NCBI GenBank assembly: GCA_958496175.1
Contig: OY292275.1
Span: 55,939,701-56,003,700, forward strand
Direction: 5' to 3'
From: Sisyra terminalis
Lineage: Eukaryota > Arthropoda > Insecta > Neuroptera > Sisyridae
DNA length: 64,000 bases
The position numbers and the translations under genes are program-made. Below are positions 36,371 through 48,244 of the stretch, piece by piece. Positions within the stretch are counted from its first letter, which is position 1. Each line of letters opens with the position of its first letter. Under the pieces are notes generated by a model, which saw only the letters and a list, made by a program, of their open reading frames with translations, searched no databases and was not told the DNA's origin.

Positions 36371-37690
36371 CAGGTGTTTTTTTTTATTTTCTATGTCAAA
36401 TTGAAAAAATGAACATAAAAAATATAAAAAATTATTGTGCTCAAGGTTCGAAAATATTCTTTAAATTTCTTTGAGATAATATTCCACTTTAGAAATTGGA
36501 TTCAAGAAAATTATCACCCACGAGTTCGTATGATTGATCAGCTTTATTTCTAAGAAAACTTCTTTTAAGTTTCCATTATAAGCGATAAATTTTCCACATT
36601 AAAAAAAAAATCATAAGCTGATTTATTCGAATACTTTCTCTTGAATTTTCTTTATAATCAAATTCAAAACCAAGTGAAAGTTTTTCTAAACTAAAATATT
36701 TTCATTGTAATTCATTTTTCAAACTATTTCTCCCTCAAACAAAAAAAGACTTAGGTAATAATATTATTCTATTTATTTTTCTACTCCACATATCCAACTC
36801 TTTTTTGCCACCTTTAGTAATTGAGATGATACAATTCAATTATCGCTAACATATAGTTGCTCAAAACTTGAATTGGAAACTTGCCAAAACAATTATATCC
36901 GATACTGCCATAATTTTATCCGGCTAATGTCTATTTGGTGCATTAAAGTGCATCAATTCCAAACGAGAAACAGCAGTTCGCCTACGAAATGATAGTCGAA
37001 AACTTGCGCCAATCTAACGATACCCCATAATCCTAAGAACTTTCTTAAAATATAAGCAAATCCCCAAATCATAAAAGCTGTTCAGACTGGGAGGCAAAAT
37101 GGCAACAATACTAATCTTAATCGAAAATAAAGACTTTGGCTCGTATTCCCTATTTGAGGATGATCTTTGTTCGTATAGTTTTCAAATGAAGACAAAGATC
37201 AATAGTTTTTTAAGGGAGATTCGTTTTGAAAAGATTTATGAAGATTTGAATGATAAGAACATAAATCAAAATGACAACTAATTTCATCAAATTGACCTTC
37301 ATCAACTGTAAAGTGACATAAATGAAGTAAATTAATAGTAACATTTAAAATGTCACTTTGATCTTGATTGATGTCTCTCGATTTTTATTAAAAACCCGAG
37401 TTAACTCCTTTTATCATACTTTTAACTGATCTTTTTAATGTTTTTTTTAAGTGTTTTAAAAGGGTTCTGATTTACGGCTGGTTTGCATTAGGTTGGGATT
37501 TAGATGTTTTAATAATTGAGCAAATTGATATCATTAATATATTTGAAGCGTGTTTTGAAATGAAATGGAAACTTTAAAATGGGAATTTACTACAGTAAAA
37601 TGGTTTTTCCTATCTATTTTCAATATTCCATTTGCCTGAGTTAATACATAATTTTGCCAGAAAAAAAAAAATATTGTACTTTTATACAAT
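36371..37690. other. non-coding, AT-rich
   Basis: No convincing gene. A 60-codon plus frame at 37099-37281 has acidic, AT-biased content and no known motif. Confidence 0.45.
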
Positions 37691-37699
37691 AAGCCAACA

Positions 37700-38075
37700 C
37701 TACTCATTCAACTATACCCACTTATCAACAGAAGGTCTAAGTATGGAATGTTCAATGATATACAAATCAGTCATTAAACGACTTCTTACATACTCTTGCG
37801 CAATGTGTCTTCCATCCTCAAATAAAAATCATAATGACCTACAGGTGTTCCAAAATAGAGTCTTGAGAATCATCACTAAAGCTCCATGGTATGTAAGAAA
37901 TAACCAAATTTATAACCAAATCAACGTCCCATACATAAAAGGCTTTCTAATCCAACTCACAAGGAATTTCCTTAACGGCCTAGAAAATTGTCCTAGTGCA
38001 GTAGAACTAGGCTTGGGGAAAACTATAAATCAAAGAAGTCTTAAGCGGAAACTTCCTCAAGAGCTCCAAAAATAG
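37700..38075 (+). pseudogene. Jockey-type LINE, RT C-terminal fragment
   Basis: QLYPLINRRSK is read in one frame from 37709 and corresponds to the Jockey 'LYPLLNRRSKL' block. After a frameshift near 37740 a second frame reads IYKSVIKRLLTYSCAMCLPS, then DLQVFQNRVLRIITKAPWYV and a tail to a stop at 38073-38075. 'FQNKVLR.I.NAPWYVRN' is the hallmark of Jockey-clade LINE ORF2 C termini. Upstream RT and endonuclease are absent (5' truncation). A short 3' UTR (about 38076-38180) runs up to the target duplication of foldback element B. Confidence 0.85.
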
Positions 38076-38189
38076 CAGTTGCTTGACTGCAAGATCAAGC
38101 ACAATCAACAAATAAAAGACAGAGGAATGAATTTCCTCCTTCAGCTATTTAAACGCCGCTAAAGATCAATTGCTTGCTACCACCACCAT

Positions 38190-39204
38190 TAGACTGATTC
38201 AAAAAAAATTATGATTTTTTTTTATTAATTATATCGGAAATATTGTTGGTGAAAGAAAAAATCCTGTGTAAGTTTAAGCTCTTAATATTAATATTAAGAG
38301 GTGCCACATCACAAATTTCGATTTTCCATTTAAATAACATGGGAACAATATTCTCTTGTACTTTGAAATTTTATAGCTCACGTTGGTGATAATATTTCGG
38401 AATGATCAAGGTATATTCTTGTAGAAAATTGAACGATCTACAAAAAAGGTCTCTATTAAAAATTTTTGATATATTTATTCCTTCAAAAGTTATTCGAGGT
38501 TAAAGTAAAACTAAAGAGAAATTTTACAATTTTCTCAATTTTTTGACGCAACCATCAATTTTATTAAAAAATTTTATAGGACATTTTTTATAGAGCACTT
38601 TTTTTCCTATAACTTATCCATATAAAAGTTTTTGATATTTTTCACAGGTCCTAAGTTATTTAATTAAAATAAAAAAAAAAAACTTTTTATGTTAAAAATA
38701 TAATAATTCAGGCAATTTTCAGTTTAATGCAAATAACTTAGGACCTGTAAAAAATATCAAAAATTTTTATAGGGATAAGTTATAGAAGAAAAATGCTCTA
38801 CAAAAAATGTCCTATAAAATTTTCTCATAAAATTGATGATTGCGTCAAAAGATCGAAAAAATATTAAATTTCTCTTTAGTTCATCTTTGACCTAAAATAA
38901 CTTTTGAAGGAATAAATATATCAAAAACTTATAATTGACCTTTTTTGTAGATCGTTTAATTTCCTACAAGAATATATCTTGGTTATTTCAAAATATAGTC
39001 ACCAACGTGAGCTATAAAACTCCAAAGTGCAAGAGAATATTGTTCCCATGTTATTTAAATGGAAAATCGAAATTTGTGATGCGGCATCTCTTAATATTAA
39101 TATTAAAAGCTTAAACTTTCACAGGATTTTTTTTTGGCATTCCCAACAATATTTTCGATATAATTAAGAAAAAAAAATCATCATTTTTTTTTTGAATCAG
39201 TCTA
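38190..39204. mobile_element. foldback element, family FB-A, copy B (full), 8-bp TSD
   Basis: It begins TAGACTGATTCAAAAAAAAT and ends TTTTTTTGAATCAGTCTA. ACCACCAT lies immediately outside both ends (38182-38189 and 39205-39212). The two arms, about 480 bp each, mirror each other through CACGTTGGTGA, TTGACGCAACCATCAATTTT and CACAGGTCCTAAG, with the centre near 38.69 kb. It is close in sequence to copy A but has intact symmetry and no internal duplication. No protein is encoded. It is inserted just 3' of the Jockey fragment. Confidence 0.92.
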
Positions 39205-39328
39205 ACCACCATGATATAGCGATACCTGAACTGGTACAAATTACATAATAGTCCCCAAAAAAATGTACCTGTACTCCTTTTAAGAATTTTTAACCTGTAT
39301 TTTAATGGGATACTGTTCCTGGTTTACA

Positions 39329-39742
39329 AGAAAATACTATAAAAATCATAAAATCTGTTCTTGAATGTTTAAAAGGTAAATACGCAGGTAAAAATTTACG
39401 TAAAACTATATGGCATTTATCACTTTTCCTTTCACTATGTTGTGTACTTTATTGTATTGCAAAACCAGTTGAAATTCCGAAATGATTTAAGAATACAAAA
39501 CATTGATCTATTGTATGCAAAAGTCGTGTTATGATGAACTTTGAAACTTGAAAACTCAAGTTTTATATACAATAGATCATTGGTTAGTATTCTCAGATCA
39601 TTTTGGAATTTCAACCAGTTTGGCACATTACAGAGTTCATAGTGAAAGGTAAACTGATAATTGCCATATAATTATACGTAAATTTTTACCTGCATACCTT
39701 TTAATCATTCAAGAACCGATTTTATGAATTTGATAGTATTTT
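39329..39742. mobile_element. foldback element with ~190-bp arms
   Basis: AAAATCTGTTCTTGAATG on the left is mirrored by CATTCAAGAACCGATTTT on the right. AATTTACGTAAA..TATATGGCA is mirrored by TGCCATATAATTATACGTAAATTT, and AACCAGTTGAAATTCCGAAA by TTTTGGAATTTCAACCAG. The centre is near 39.54 kb (ACTTTGAAACTTGAAAACTC). It does not share sequence with the FB-A family next door. No coding capacity; the frame at 39435-39626 is a by-product of the palindrome. Confidence 0.85.
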
Positions 39743-39744
39743 GT

Positions 39745-41050
39745 TGTTATCTAAATCAATAGTAAATTTACTCATGTAAAACGAATGCCAAATTTAATTA
39801 TTCCTCACATTAATTTCGTTAAAAAAGCTCAAAAGCTTCGCGTTTAAAATAAAACAAAAACGCCTGAAATTTCCCCTCTTTTTCACAAACGTCCATTGTT
39901 GAACGACTTGGAAATAAGACTGTAATTAAATAAGTTATAACAGCTGCAACAACAAAGACATTATTGTGATAAATTTTCAAATTATTGAATGAATATTCAA
40001 AAAGTCTTCAAGCCTTATACTATATACATATATAAATGAATGAAAACACAGCACAACACTGATAAAGATAAAGTAAAAAGGAACATTGTGGATTAATTTC
40101 TATGTGCAAAACAATACAAGAAAATGTCACTTTCAAAATACAATTATTTTCCTTTTGTTTTCAAACGAAAGGAAATGTCTTTTTGCTGGGGAATTGTGTG
40201 CGATAATAAAGATTAATGCTGAATTGGTCAACGGTTTTATTTTTTTTTATTTTTTGGTTAGCGAATTAAATGGATGTAATTAATTTTAATATTTTAAAAA
40301 TTTATGTGGAAAATAGGTAGAACAACAGAAATTTTGTATATTTTTTTCCCGGGGTGGCCCCACGCAAAGTGTTTCCACTTTGAAAATAATAGCTTGCAGG
40401 CATTTTCCTGCTTATATTTCATTCTTTTATGACACATGAATGAAATTCGGAGACAGTTTCCATGTCTCTTATTATTTGTTGCAAGCTCCTCGTCTTTTGC
40501 GTGACACCGGATGAGCTTTTTATTTCGTGTAAAAATAGTTTCTAATGAGATCAGCACCGCGTTTAATAAAGAGGAAAATTTCGGCCATTCGCTTCGTTTA
40601 TGCCCTTTCGATGAAGCTCATTTATTTTTAGCAACAATTCATATTTGAGGCACGAAACGGTCAAGTAATGACCAACTTTCAACGAGACAAGAAGAAAAAC
40701 GTGTTTAGAATATTTTGTTGCCAACAATGACATGTAACATTGTCTTTCAGACTCTTTTATGTCCATTTTTTTCTTCCTTTTTGATAAAATGAGAGATGAC
40801 CTTTATCATATCTACACGGATGGGGAGGGGGGTAGGCGGGTTGGACGTTTAAATTTTGCACGTAAATGGAGAGATGATAACGCAAATAATGCGTGCGGGA
40901 CCGATAAAATTATTTATTCATTTAAGGGGGAAACTTTTATTTAAAAGCTACGTTTTTGAAAATTTATGAATAGTTTAATTGTTGTAGTGGAATATTGTTA
41001 CATCATGGAAGTTATTTTCAATGTATAAAATATATTGTATTCAATTTTTT
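39745..41050. other. unique non-coding region
   Basis: Adjacent frames on both strands (40086-40283 plus; 40294-40557 and 40563-40766 minus) show no recognisable domain. The sequence from 40330 to 40910 is less AT-rich than average and includes a G-rich patch (GGGGAGGGGGGTAGGCGGG) at about 40822-40840. No transposon motif is seen. Confidence 0.4.
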
Positions 41051-41053
41051 GGC

Positions 41054-41341
41054 ACATTTACCTCATTGCAATAATAGCAATGTGTCATCCGTTCATTACT
41101 CGTGGGCTTGTTGGGTCCAATGACACACCTTACAATATTTATTAAAAAGTATTTCGTTTAGATAACAAGTTACTTAAATTGGACGACATAGCTAAGTACA
41201 TTTACCTCATTGCAATAATTGCAATGTGTCATCCGTTCATCACTCGTGGGTTAGTTGGGTCCAATGACACACCTTACAATATTCAGTAAAAAGCATTTCG
41301 ATTAGATCACAAGTCACTTAAATTGGACGATAAAGCTAAAT
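41054..41341. repeat. 144-bp tandem duplication (2 units)
   Basis: ACATTTACCTCATTGCAATA starts at 41054 and again at 41198. The two units agree at roughly nine bases in ten through GCAATGTGTCATCCGTTCAT, TTGGGTCCAATGACACACC and CTTAAATTGGACGA. The duplication abuts the 3' end of the minus-strand Jockey fossil, so it may be part of that element's 3' UTR. Confidence 0.9.
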
Positions 41342-41349
41342 ATGAGGAC

Positions 41350-43012
41350 TCTTTTAAAAAGTTTAACATTCGCAGAACTATCCAAAAGATTCAAGGCGAG
41401 GAGCTTTGAATGATATTTTAGTCTATCTTGATAGACCCATGCATTGCTTATGTATTATATGGCGTATCAATTATTTTCCGTAGAACCTTAGCTTAGAATA
41501 TTTGAATTAATACCAGTTTTAAGTTGGAAAATATACCCCAAAGTTTCATTTCATAGATCCAAATGGGTCTTACTATTTATTTGTAAAAGATTAATTTTCT
41601 CAATTGTCAACTGTGACCTATAACCAAAAAGCCAGTAGAACTTTCCATATTTCTTGTTAAGCTGTTATCTTTTTTCTTTCAAGGGTTTTTCCCAAATTAA
41701 CCGTCAATTCGGGTACATTCCCAAATATTAAACGGGATCCATTTGGGGTACATCGATATTATTGAGCATTATTGAAAAAATGACAAGAAATGACTTGTTT
41801 TCATTAGTTTTTATTTTCGATTTGTCGACCCATCTACAGTTATCCGATAAGGAGCACTTGACATTGTTTTGGATGCCTCACCAAGATTATTTCCTAGTGC
41901 CAACAGTACAGTGTCGTCAGCGTATGTAACCATAATAATTCCTGCGATAGTTGAAGGGTTAACTGTATATACGAGACACAACAGGGATTCACCGATGGTT
42001 CCTTATAGCACACCGACTCCAATTCACATCAAATCCTACTTGATTTGGAAAATTCTTTTCTTTAGATAAGATTCAATAACTATTCAGTGGTCTCTTGATA
42101 CATCAATTCTCAAATTTTGGGACAACTCCCTGGGCCCACCTTATCAATAACCTGAGAAATATCCAGAAAAGTCACAGAGCAATATTTTTGTTTTCTAGTA
42201 CATTCTGTATCGTGTTTACTACTCTGTGAACTTTCTCAATTGTGGAGTTGAATTTCCTGAATCCAAACTGATGATCTAGTTTGTTATCTCTTCCATTGAA
42301 CTCTAACATTAGTTTTCTAACAAGGCTTTTTTTTAATACTTTACATATTGGCAGTTGTGGTCTTAGAACAATCGAAAGTTCTTTAATGAGAATGAAGAGA
42401 GACGGAAGACATTGGTTAATATTCTCCGTGAGATTCTAATTAGAGGTAGAATAGGATAGATATCATTCTAACGAGAATTGCCGAAATTAATCTACGAGAA
42501 GTGCCTGGAACAATCTAAAAATCATCCCTTATTATTGAAGTTTGGATGGTTTGAAGATTTCTTCTGCCACTTTGATGGTCGATTTCATCCCTTAAACATG
42601 TTTTTTTTTTCGGAAAAATTTGCACAGCATATGCGAGGGGACTATAAAATTAATTAGATCGACCCTCACCAGAACAATTACGTATAAGTTAGCAGTTACA
42701 ATCGTTAAAATAATTGTTAAAATAAATAAATAAGGGTATAAACGTGTGGGTTTTTAAATAAATGGTGTTAGTCATATAAGTTCCAAAACAAATCCGAACC
42801 AAGCCGTTAAAATATATAAAATAGTCATAAAAACATGACAGTATAATTTGTGCAGCTTTTCATTGACCAAGGAACTACTTTAGCCTTAGAATACTTTTTT
42901 TTCCTTAACATTTCCTTCATAATTCGTTCAGTTATTAGATAAAATTCGGGAGCTTTATCAGCAGGCAAGTTCCGGATGATTCTCTTGACCTCAATTAGAG
43001 AAAATTATTAGG
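41350..43012 (-). pseudogene. Jockey-type LINE fossil, RT domain to C terminus
   Basis: From the right end downwards the minus strand gives EVKRIIRNLPADKAP (about 42960-43010), then after about 0.5 kb of unreadable or foreign DNA HQFGFRKFNSTIEKVHRVVN and TFLDISQVIDKVGPG (42130-42290; RT motif with LD..Q.FDKV). Next are VTYADDTVLLALGNN (about 41880-41930; the YADD box intact) and RPIWIYEMKLWGIFSN with AKVLRKIIDTP, then LLALNLLDSSANVKLFKR. Each block matches the Jockey ORF2 order. Stops and frameshifts are frequent. The 42.45-42.94 kb interval may be an insertion. The endonuclease is missing. Confidence 0.85.
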
Positions 43013-43029
43013 TCTACAACAGAATTTTG

Positions 43030-43205
43030 AACGACAATTTAAAAAAAATGTATGACGTATTGTCCAAATACGTATTCGGATTGCCAAGCAACTGTTATCA
43101 GTAGTATTGGAGTAAAATGGGTTTAATAAGTCACATAGCAGCTTTAGAGTGATCCAATATTGAACTTTTGTTCAAATTTATTTCTTTTAGTTCATTTTTG
43201 TGAAC
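43030..43205. repeat. foldback family FB-B, decayed copy 1
   Basis: It carries ATGACGTATTGTCCAAATAC, then GATTGCCAAGCAAC, a CACATAGCAGCTTTAGAGTG block and TTGAACTTTTGTTCAAAT, the same order as in the copies at 45.80 and 49.57 kb. The outer arms are not evident. Confidence 0.6.
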
Positions 43206-43559
43206 TTGATTTCATAAATTAGACTTCAATTTATTTTATTAGTTGTTTGAATAGTTTAAACTGTAACTTGAAAAAACGTAACGTTTAAACAAGCTATTTT
43301 AGTGTTTATTACGTAGAACAATACTTTGATAGAAGTTTTCGGAAGAAAAAGCGATAAAAAAGTCTCAATTTTCTATCTATTTCATTTTATATTCAATTTT
43401 CTGTTAAGTTTATTTAACGATTACAATTAAACACGCATTCATAACCTCAAATTTTCTATCTGAAAGCTTTCACGACATAAATTTTTATTACGACTTGAAT
43501 AAGTTCGTTAAGACTTTCCTGGGAACAATAAACGCGCATTAAATACGATTATTATTAAA

Positions 43560-44460
43560 ATCTACAATGATTTCATTAATTACGCGTACGTTTTTCGCAT
43601 TTACGTATTTCGCCAGATAACTAAAATTGCGAAAAAGGAAGCGAAACAACGTTAACGTTTTCACCACTTGTGTGCTCCAACGAGATAAAACAACGGGACC
43701 CACATATAGAATTCAATCTTAATAATTTCCTAATTAACACTCTAACTGTTTCGGAAATGAATGTTTCCAGTGCTACCAACTGGCTCTCGTTATATAACTG
43801 CTATCGAATCGGAGGTCGCCACCATTCGCGAAAATAATCATTAAATCTAAACAGCCACTTGGCAAATTCAATATCATTCTACAATTTAGTTGTGAAAAGA
43901 AAAATTTTACGGGGATGATAAATTTTTCTTCTGATTACATTTAAGATGGTGCAATAAATTATCAAGTCGGGGGGAAAAAAAAGATGGAAAATTAAAAAAA
44001 TCTAATTAATGGCAATGTTAAGTTCTGATTTCCGCAATAATACGTTATCAGTCTTTGCCTTGTTACAAGTTGAGAAAAAGTTTTTATGTTCGCCTTCGTT
44101 CCCATTCTGGCCGCGTTTGTCACAACTTCCCCCTCAGTTACATAAGCGAAATAGCTTTACAAACTTTTCTATTGGACCGCGTTTTTCGCTTTTGTTCCCA
44201 TATTTTTTGTTGTTTTCACTTACAAACACATAACGTTTTAATGTTATCTCACAGAAAATGAAGGATCTATTGTTCACACAATCGTAAAATAGATATCTTC
44301 TAATTTGATCCCATGTATTCATGTTATAATTCTTATTGTCACATAAAAATGCACGCACATATAAACACAACGAAAACGCCGTTAACCGCCCTCCAGCATT
44401 CACCACCCCATCATTCTCATCCCTATCCGTTCGCCATTTTCATTTTTATCTGGTAGTTCA
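43560..44460. other. less AT-rich unique segment
   Basis: Several overlapping frames (44009-44233, 44055-44261 plus; 44134-44406 minus) compete and none has a known domain. No transposon motif is present. It is possibly constrained non-coding DNA. Confidence 0.3.
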
Positions 44461-44746
44461 AGTCGAGAAATATTACGATTCCAGGTATGAAATGCTCGTG
44501 TAGGTAGATATAGTAAATACCCAATCACTGTTTTGCATAATGTATACAGAAATATTCATAAAAGTTCATTCAGCCAATGGGAGGGGGAGAATGAACGAAG
44601 AGGTGGCAGATGAGGATTGGGAAAATTTATTTTCCATATTCTCAAGGCAATTAGAGATAGTTATCATCCTTAAACAATATTTTAAAATTTGATTTACTAA
44701 ACTTGTTTGGAGTTGTCATTAAAATTACTTAGGTGTAATATCTATT

Positions 44747-45015
44747 AATATAAAGAGGAAAGATTTGATTGTTTGTTTGCTTTGAATAGGTTCCGAAACT
44801 ACTTGACCGATTTGAAAAATTCTTTCACTGTTGGGAAGCTACACTATTTCCGGTGAACAAAGGCTATATTAAACTTTCAAAAAGTTAGGAATCCATACTA
44901 AAACTCCAATGATGTAACCCAAGGTCTGAAAAAATTACCAAAAAACATTATTTTATCGCGTGCGCTACGAAAACTATTGGTTGTAGAACAAAATAATGTA
45001 GCACGATTTTGCAGA
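44747..45015. repeat. dispersed insect repeat, copy 2 (about 90% identical to 6.84-7.11 kb)
   Basis: It has the same start (TATAAAGAGGAAAGATTTGA), interior (ATTTCCGGTGAACAAAGGCT, TTTATCGCGTGCGCTACG) and end (GCACGATTTTGCAGA) as the copy near 7 kb, in the same orientation. The sharp common boundaries suggest two insertions of one defined unit. Confidence 0.75.
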
Positions 45016-45029
45016 CAAATTTTCAACTT

Positions 45030-45795
45030 TAGGAGAGTAATACGAATTTAAAAATGAAAAGTTAAACTAAGACATTTTTCGAATTTTCTCATAAATTTTC
45101 CATCGAGTTCTGATTTTCGATAGTATCATGATTGAATATTGAAGATTGATAGTTTGATGAAATGCATACATCATACTTGTGAAAAATTTCAAATTCTCAT
45201 CGCTTATTTTCTCATTTTTACATAAATGAAAAAATAAGACTAAATTCGAGGATTTTCACGATGCTGGTGCATTTCTGTTTATCATTATAATTTCAATTTT
45301 TTACGCAGGGTATATCGTAGTACAAAGCCTTAAGTTGAGTTTCTCAAGTTGTTTGAAGAAATTAAAATACGCGATTTTTCCTGCGATTGTAACAATTGAA
45401 AACCGGAAAATTTATTAAAAAAATACAATTTTCTTCTATCATTTCTTAGATCCTAAAATAATCAAGCGTTATAAAATGGATGACATTGTAGCCTAAGTTA
45501 TCACTTTCAAAGATCCATCTTGATTTTTAGCAAAATCTTACACAATTGGGAAGAAATTAAAGTTTCCTTTATATATATTGCTCGATCTGATCTCGTGAAA
45601 AATGACACTAGCACTTTTGACATCAATTTCAGGTTGAACTATGTCATTTATGAAAAATTGTTGAGAAACATTTTCAAAGGAAATTTCCTCAACTTTCAAT
45701 TTGATAATTACTCTTTTATTTGTATCTAGCACGGTTCAAAAATTATAATGAAAAAAGGCGAATCAAAATAAGATTTTTTCGCTGACTTTGAACAG
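45030..45795. other. non-coding; overlapping frames on both strands
   Basis: The frames at 45520-45729 plus and 45538-45732 minus cover the same bases and neither is recognised. The text resembles transposon interior but no motif is decisive. Confidence 0.35.
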
Positions 45796-45800
45796 TAATA

Positions 45801-46109
45801 CTGTGTATACAATGTATATAATATATTGCGGTCCAATTTATGTAGTATAATTTAATATAATAATATATAAAAATTATCCCATAAACATAAATTTGAACAG
45901 AAGTTCAAACAAAAATATTTGTGACGTATTGCCCAGATACGTATTTCGATTACTTGGCAATCGAAATACGAGTTTGGATCACTACGTAACAGCTTTGTGA
46001 TGATTCACTTCGTGAATCATTACGGTTATGGTATGATTTTTATATATTATTATATTAAATTAAACTACAGAAATTGAACCGCAATATATTCTATATATTG
46101 TATACACAG
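45801..46109. mobile_element. foldback family FB-B, copy 2 (309 bp, near-perfect outer arms)
   Basis: The outer arms CTGTGTATACAATGTATATA and TATATTGTATACACAG mirror each other, followed inward by ATATATTGCGGTCCAATTTA / GAAATTGAACCGCAATATAT and TATTAATATATAAAAAT-type sequence. Inside are AAATTTGAACAGAAGTTCAA, GACGTATTGCCCAGATACGT and an inner hairpin GTGATGATTCAC/TTCGTGAATCAT. Non-coding. Confidence 0.85.
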
Positions 46110-47940
46110 AAAAAAGGAATGTTTTGGGAAAATTATGAAAGATTTGGATACTAAACCCTCTCCCGATGATGGATTTTATTGTAGAAACCATGTTTGGGAT
46201 CTTATCTGTCAATAAATAAAATAATTGTTTTTTCATACTTTTTGATGAGTCCACTTATAAATTTCACTTCCATGACTGCACTAGGTATATAAGTAAAATT
46301 GGATTATCGATTTTTCTATGTTTCTTATCTCTAATTTTTTTTCTCACCAATAAAAAATGCAATTGCTTATGCAATCCTCCATTAAAAATGAAAATTACAT
46401 CAATTTTTTTCGATGATTACAGATATAATCCCTTAAAATGAATACCAAATCAAAAATAGCTTTCTGTTTTAGTAGCATTCCACTTCTTGTACTCTAAATT
46501 TGATCGATTACAAAATTATTTGTTTAAATATGTTCTTTTTAGTGTTTAAATATTAATGACACCAATTTATATTTTGTTTATCTTATTTATTGTTGTCCTA
46601 AAATGTAATTTATCAAACCACAATTTATTTAATAATTCGCAATTAATTAACATTAATATAAATATCTAGTACACAACTTTTAATATATATGATCAAATAA
46701 TTACGTTAATAGCTAATTTAGTGAAGCGATGTTTATTTTAAAATGGAAAGCAAATTCAAATATTTATGCTTATTTAAGCACAAATCGCGATTTAGCGAAA
46801 TTCTACGATAATTATTAACATATTGATCTTAAAGAGTAATACTATAGATGTGTACTACTTTTTTTTTTCTTCTTTAAAATTTTGTAAGCTTTTTTTTGTA
46901 ATTAGTTAAGATGTTGAAAAATGCTCTGATTTATCGTTGGTATCACTTTAAAAGCTTTAGTTTATCACAATGAAATAAAATTTTAAAAAAGTATAAATTT
47001 TTTAACGATTTTCTCAAAGCAAAATACTTTAAAGACGAACCAAATTACTGGCAAGTTCTTTGAACTTTGGACGATCGCAAACATTCTCGTCAGTATTTCA
47101 TTTATGGACACCGAAATTGCCTTCATTAAAGCTTCATTTTATCGGTTATTTGTAAGCTCATAAATATTTGTAAAGTTTTGCAAATAATGGCAAATATTCG
47201 AAGCTTGCAAGTACGGCGAAGGCATAGTTTTACGAGTAATAAATTTTCGTTACTTATGAACGTCAAACATTTGTTGTTTGCTCAATTTGAATAGAAGAAA
47301 TAACAATGTGGAGAAGTTAGACATACTTGAAAAAAAAATCTATGGCTTATATAGAACAATTTTTCTCGAATAAATCATAAAATTTCCCATTTTCCAAATG
47401 TATTTGCGTCGAAAAGACACAAACAAAAATATTATACCTATCCACTTAAAGATTCTTTAATTTTCACAATTTTATTCCAAATGCAATATCGGTTGCATCA
47501 TTCAAATACAATATTTGATCCATTAATCATGTAACCCAAAAAAATAAACCAAGTCTAACCCATCTCTCCCTTATTTATCATGGGAAAAAATGCATAAAAT
47601 CCGGCACAAGAGAAAAAAATAAAATAAAAATATTTATATGCGAAATGTAAATCAATCAGTTGGGGCCCCGTTATAAATTGTATTGTAGTTTTGTGGTATA
47701 TATTCTGGTGCTAAAGGTAAATATTACACTGATGGAGAGGATATTTTACTGTAATATTTCAAACCGATATATATATATACAGAGGTATACTGTAGAAAGA
47801 AGCGAAATGTAAAAATGTTACAGTACATTTAGGGGTTGTATAGTACGAAACGAGAAAGAGTCGAAAAAAACAAATCACATATCTCTAACACACACACACA
47901 AAGAACAGAATGTTTTCCAAGTTTTTTCCGTTTTTCCAAT
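46110..47940. other. AT-rich non-coding
   Basis: No gene or long repeat was recognised. A small (CA)n run lies at 47889-47900. Confidence 0.5.
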
Positions 47941-47943
47941 TCG

Positions 47944-47985
47944 TAAAATGTGTATATGAATGTATATGTATATATATATATATGA
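47944..47985. repeat. (TA/TG)n microsatellite
   Basis: Alternating GTATATGAATGTATATGTAT text runs into (AT)n. Confidence 0.8.
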
Positions 47986-48159
47986 ATGGTGTGGTGCGCC
48001 TTCTGATATGAAAATCAATCATTGAGACAGCCCCCCCGGCTTAGGTCGAAAAATAAAATAAAAAATGTGTTTTCCTCTTATTAGATTTGTATTTCGGTTT
48101 TTTTTTTAATCATTCATTTGATCATTTGTATGAAACTCTCAGAAATTAAATGGTTGTAA

Positions 48160-48193
48160 TTAATTTTTTTTTCTTCTTTCGTTTCAGGTGAGT
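48160..48193 (+). promoter_or_regulatory. candidate recursive (ratchet) splice site
   Basis: TTTTTTTTCTTCTTTCGTTTCAG is a strong pyrimidine tract plus acceptor, with the junction after base 48187. The very next bases are GTGAGT, a good donor, so CAG|GTGAGT joins a 3' and a 5' splice site with nothing between. Such zero-length exons are known in long Drosophila introns, where the intron is removed in steps. A possible branch point (GTAATTAAT) lies just upstream. No other site this strong was noticed on either strand of the window. Confidence 0.55.
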
Positions 48194-48240
48194 GATTTCT
48201 TCATTTACAATGCTTTGGAAGGTGGTTTGGTGGAGGTTTC
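48188..48240 (+). CDS. candidate 53-nt micro-exon of a plus-strand gene
   Basis: The exon would run from the CAG acceptor at 48187 to a perfect GTAAGT donor at 48241. Of the three frames only one is open (the other two meet TGA within the first six bases). It gives VSDFFIYNALEGGLVEVS, with the last codon split after two bases, so it enters in phase 0 and leaves in phase 2. The local sequence is less AT-rich than its surroundings and contains no transposon motif. I cannot name the gene. Skipping or including a 53-nt exon would shift the frame, so it would be a regulated or frame-setting exon, or else an RS-exon linked to the ratchet site. Its presence implies that at least part of the flanking DNA is intron. 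Confidence 0.45.
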
Positions 48241-48244
48241 GTAA

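Noticed and set aside
44009..44406. Three overlapping frames on both strands
   Set aside because: They mutually exclude each other and none has a recognisable motif.
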